Part shown: one piece after another, positions 5,599 to 8,142 of the stretch
Position numbering within the stretch: position 1 is the stretch's first letter
Layout of the letters: every line of letters starts with the position of its first letter
From: an uncultured Slackia sp.
Lineage (GTDB): Bacteria; Actinomycetota; Coriobacteriia; Coriobacteriales; Eggerthellaceae
Reading direction: 5' to 3'
DNA length: 8,142 nucleotides
NCBI GenBank assembly: GCA_900553775.1
Contig: USEZ01000085.1
Coordinates: 1 to 8,142, forward strand
Made by a program: the position numbers and the translations under genes
Notes under the pieces: model-generated
Seen by the model: the letters and a program-made list of their open reading frames with translations, nothing else
The model's database searches: none
Told to the model about the DNA's origin: nothing

Positions 5599-7479
5599 AT
5601 GACAGATCTTTGGCCTCGCATCGAGGGGCTCATTCGTCAGGCCGGCCGCTCCATCGAGCGCCCGGCACGCTATTTGAACCATGAATGGGGGTGCACCTAT
5701 AAGCCCGAGGCGCCTTATCGCTTCTGCATGACCTATCCCGACACCTACGAGCTCGGCCAGGCGAACCAGGCGGTGCGCATCCTGTGCAATTGCGTGAACG
5801 CCGTCGACGGCATGGCGGCCGAGCGGGCGTTTCTTCCCGCCGCCGACATGTGCGATTTGATGAGAAAAGAAGGCGTGCCGGCGTTTTCGCTCGAAAGCTG
5901 CGCGCCCGTTTCCGAATTCGACGCGGTGGGCGTCACGCTTCCTCATGAGCTCGCGGCCACCAACGTGCTCGAATTCCTCGATCTGGCGGGCATCGCCGTG
6001 CGCGCGTGCGATCGCGGCGAAGACGACCCCATGGTGTTCGCGGGCGGTCCGTGCGCGTTCAACGCCGAGCCTTACGCGCCGTTTTTCGACGCCATCATGC
6101 TCGGCGAAGGCGAAGAGATGCTTCCCGAGCTTTTGCGGCTGCATCGCAGCATGAAGGCCCGCGGCGCCTCGCGCGCCGATATGCTTCACGAAATGGCGAA
6201 GATGCGCGGCGTCTACGTGCCCTCGCTTTACGACGTGCTCGACGAAGAGCAGGCGCAAAAGCGGGGCGGATGGGTTGTTCCGCGCCATGACGACGTGCCG
6301 GCCCTTATCGAGAAGCGCCTGTGGGACGGCTTCGCCGATTCGGACGCCTACGAGCCTATGGTCGTGCCGTACACCGAGGTGATCCACGACCGCCTCAACG
6401 TGGAGGTTTTGCGCGGCTGCACGCGCGGCTGCCGTTTCTGCCAGGCGGGCATGATGTATCGTCCCGTTCGCGAACGCTCCGCCGACAATATCGTATCCGC
6501 CGTATGCCGAGGTCTGGCCGAAACGGGCTATGACGAAGTGAGCCTGACCTCGCTTTCGTCGACCGACCACAGCCAGATCGAGCAGATTTTGCGCAGGCTC
6601 AACCGCGCGCTCGAAGGCAAAGGCATCTCGGTGTCCATCCCGAGCCAGCGTCTCGATTCGTTCGGCGTGGAGATGGCCGAGCTCGTCGCGGGCGGCAAGC
6701 GCGGCGGCCTGACGTTCGCTCCCGAGGCGGGCACGCAGCGCCTGCGCGACGTGATCAACAAAGGCGTGACCGAAGAGGACCTGTTCGGCGCGATCGACGC
6801 GGCGTTCGCCGCCGGGTGGCGCCGCTGCAAGCTGTACTTCATGATCGGCCTTCCCACTGAAACCGACGACGATATCAAAGGAATCGCGAGCCTTGCCCAG
6901 CGTGCCTACGACCGCGCGAAAAAGGCCGTGCCGGAAAACCAGCGCGGCAACGTGCGCGTGAGCATCTCATGCGCGCTGTTCGTTCCCAAGGCGCAGACGC
7001 CGTTTCAATGGGACGGCCAGATCGCGCCCGAAGAGGCCAAGCGCCGCATCGACCTTTTGCGCCGTTCGGTGAAATACCGCGCCGTCGACGTGCATTGGCA
7101 CGAGCCCGACGTATCGCTCGTGGAGGCCATGATGAGCCGCGGCGGCAGGGAGGTGGCCGACGTGGTAGAGGCCGCCTGGCGCGCGGGCGCGCGCTTCGAT
7201 GCGTGGACCGAGCATTTCTCGCTCGATCGCTGGCATGCGGCGTGCGAGGCATGCGGCGTGAGCATGGAGCGCATCGCCCAGGCGAGCTACGATACCGACT
7301 ATATCCCGCCCTGGTCGCATCTGTCGGCAGGCCTGTTCGTGAAGTTTCTGCAGCGCGAGCGCAAGCTCGCCCAGCAGGAAAAGACCACGCCCGATTGCAC
7401 GTTCGACCACTGCTCCGCGTGCGGCGTATGCATGGGGCTCGATACCGCCATCCAGACCCAGGAGGTGCGCCATGGCTGA
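5599..7479 (+). CDS. Radical SAM protein of the TIGR03960 type
   Basis: This 626-residue protein is close to the family's usual length. An N-terminal domain (about 20-230) carries the family opening (MTYPDTYELGQANQAVR at 44-60) and VFAGGPCAFNAEP at 146-158, in a Rossmann-like fold related to cobalamin-binding domains. The B12 ligand motif DxHxxG is not seen. The radical SAM core starts near 260 and has the cluster motif C274-x3-C278-x2-C281 in LRGCTRGCRFCQAG. It continues with SLTSLSSTDH (315-324), SIPSQRLDS (346-354), TFAPEAGTQRLRDVINK (372-388) and YFMIGLPTETDDD (413-425). A C-terminal Cys cluster (600, 605, 608, 611) could hold a second metal centre. The protein presumably binds a 4Fe-4S cluster and cleaves S-adenosylmethionine; the substrate is unknown. 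The start has AGGA at 5589-5592, 6 bases upstream. Its end overlaps the next gene by 8 bases, and the two are known as a conserved pair near rng in many Clostridia. Confidence 0.93.
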   Translation: MTDLWPRIEGLIRQAGRSIERPARYLNHEWGCTYKPEAPYRFCMTYPDTYELGQANQAVRILCNCVNAVDGMAAERAFLPAADMCDLMRKEGVPAFSLESCAPVSEFDAVGVTLPHELAATNVLEFLDLAGIAVRACDRGEDDPMVFAGGPCAFNAEPYAPFFDAIMLGEGEEMLPELLRLHRSMKARGASRADMLHEMAKMRGVYVPSLYDVLDEEQAQKRGGWVVPRHDDVPALIEKRLWDGFADSDAYEPMVVPYTEVIHDRLNVEVLRGCTRGCRFCQAGMMYRPVRERSADNIVSAVCRGLAETGYDEVSLTSLSSTDHSQIEQILRRLNRALEGKGISVSIPSQRLDSFGVEMAELVAGGKRGGLTFAPEAGTQRLRDVINKGVTEEDLFGAIDAAFAAGWRRCKLYFMIGLPTETDDDIKGIASLAQRAYDRAKKAVPENQRGNVRVSISCALFVPKAQTPFQWDGQIAPEEAKRRIDLLRRSVKYRAVDVHWHEPDVSLVEAMMSRGGREVADVVEAAWRAGARFDAWTEHFSLDRWHAACEACGVSMERIAQASYDTDYIPPWSHLSAGLFVKFLQRERKLAQQEKTTPDCTFDHCSACGVCMGLDTAIQTQEVRHG

Positions 7480-8125
7480 TTTCCGTCTACGCGTCACGTA
7501 CCGCATGGCGGGCCGCCTGGTGATGCTCTCGCATCTCGAAACGGCCCGCGCGCTCGAGCGCATCGTGCGCCGCGCCGATCTTCCCTATGCGGTCAGCCAG
7601 GGATTTTCCCCGCATATGAAGATGGCTTTCGGCGCCGCGCTGCCGGTGGGCGTGGGCGGCGATGAGGAAATCTTCGACGTGCAGCTCGACGAATACGTGG
7701 CGCCCGATCGTGCGCTTGCGCGCCTTCAGGCGGCAAGCTGCGCCGACCTGATCCCGCTTGCCGCGCGCTATATCGCCAAGGATGTCGCGGCGGCAAGCGT
7801 GGCGTATCCGTTTTCGACCTATCGCGCACAGCTCGCCCTCGACGGCGCGAACGGCGATGCGGCCGCTTTGGCGGCCGCGATTGCGGCGTGCCGCGTGCCC
7901 GAGGAGATAACGGTCGTGCGCAAGAAGAAGGAGAAGACGCTCGTCGTATCCGAATTCCTTACGGATGAAATGACGCGCGACGTCGATGCCGTGACGTTCA
8001 CTCTCGAAGCGAAAAAGACAGGCAGTCTGCGTCCCGATGTGCTGCTCGACGCCATGTTGGAAGGCACGGGGCTTCGCATCGTTTCGGTGATGCGCATCCG
8101 CCAAGAGGAAAACGTTCGATCGTAG
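7472..8125 (+). CDS. TIGR03936 / DUF2344 radical SAM-associated protein
   Basis: This 217-residue protein has no cysteine cluster and is probably soluble. It matches the DUF2344 family that is found next to, or fused to, TIGR03960 radical SAM proteins. Visible family features are an N-terminal strand FRLRVTYRMAGRLVMLSHLE (4-23), the RRADLPYAVSQGFSPHMKMAFG stretch spanning 33-54, then ALPVGVGGDEEIFDV (56-70). The middle (about 75-145) is less conserved and Ala-rich. A basic KKKEK segment at 151-155 begins the C-terminal third, which ends with a family-like LLDAMLEGTGLRIVSVMR stretch (191-208). The start at 7472 lies within the last codons of the radical SAM gene, with GGAGG at 7461-7465 and 6 bases of spacing, so the two proteins are translationally coupled and probably work together. 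The biochemical role is unknown. The stop is at 8123-8125, and the last 17 bases of the window hold nothing I can assign. Confidence 0.9.
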   Translation: MADFRLRVTYRMAGRLVMLSHLETARALERIVRRADLPYAVSQGFSPHMKMAFGAALPVGVGGDEEIFDVQLDEYVAPDRALARLQAASCADLIPLAARYIAKDVAAASVAYPFSTYRAQLALDGANGDAAALAAAIAACRVPEEITVVRKKKEKTLVVSEFLTDEMTRDVDAVTFTLEAKKTGSLRPDVLLDAMLEGTGLRIVSVMRIRQEENVRS

Positions 8126-8142
8126 CGCTTGCGCGCCCGCAG

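Noticed and set aside
5599..6300. Cobalamin-binding domain in the N-terminal part of the radical SAM protein
   Set aside because: The fold is probably related, but the DxHxxG histidine ligand motif is not present, so I do not claim B12 binding.
5518..6570. 350-codon open frame on the - strand opposite the radical SAM gene
   Set aside because: It lies antisense to a confidently assigned gene, is rich in Arg, His and Ala, and shows no family signature. It is a codon-bias shadow.

Overview
The window is about 8.1 kb of GC-rich, densely coded DNA with every gene on the + strand. Codon use (many tcg, acg, gcg and cgc codons), AAGGAGG-type ribosome binding sites and gene order suggest a gut-type actinobacterium of the class Coriobacteriia, perhaps Eggerthellaceae. 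That placement is inference from style; no marker gene proves it.

Region 1 (about 1-4248) is the rod-shape / elongasome cluster: the C-terminus of mreC, then complete mreD, mrdA (PBP2) and rodA. The genes are separated by 3 to 9 bases or overlap by one (TAATG), so they look like one translationally coupled operon. RodA (SEDS glycosyltransferase) and PBP2 (class B transpeptidase) form the core peptidoglycan polymerase and cross-linking pair. MreC and MreD are the membrane scaffold that activates this pair.

Region 2 (4249-5566) has a 109-base spacer with a 13-bp RNA-type hairpin. It is followed by a 402-residue protein with a DUF697-like membrane-associated domain and an alpha/beta N-terminal domain in which I see no P-loop.

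Region 3 (5599-8125) is a coupled pair of uncharacterised conserved genes: a radical SAM protein of the TIGR03960 type and its TIGR03936/DUF2344 partner. In Clostridia the same pair commonly follows the mre-mrdA-(minCDE)-rodA block and precedes rng-rplU-rpmA. The next gene past the window end may therefore be an RNase E/G, though it is not visible here.

The most striking anomaly is at the left edge. The first 54 codons are plainly ribosomal protein S4 (rpsD), and the same open frame then continues, without a stop or frameshift, as the C-terminus of MreC. The switch occurs inside a short segment (Gly-Asp-Val-Ile) that both families can share. S4 and MreC are not expected to be one protein, so this is most simply a chimeric assembly join, possibly with DNA of another organism. 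A real recombination event is the alternative. The rest of the window is ordinary housekeeping DNA with some secondary points of interest: an extra N-terminal membrane segment or alternative start in PBP2, the DUF697 protein, the spacer hairpin and the cysteine-rich tail of the radical SAM protein. I found no tRNA, rRNA, CRISPR array, insertion sequence or phage gene.
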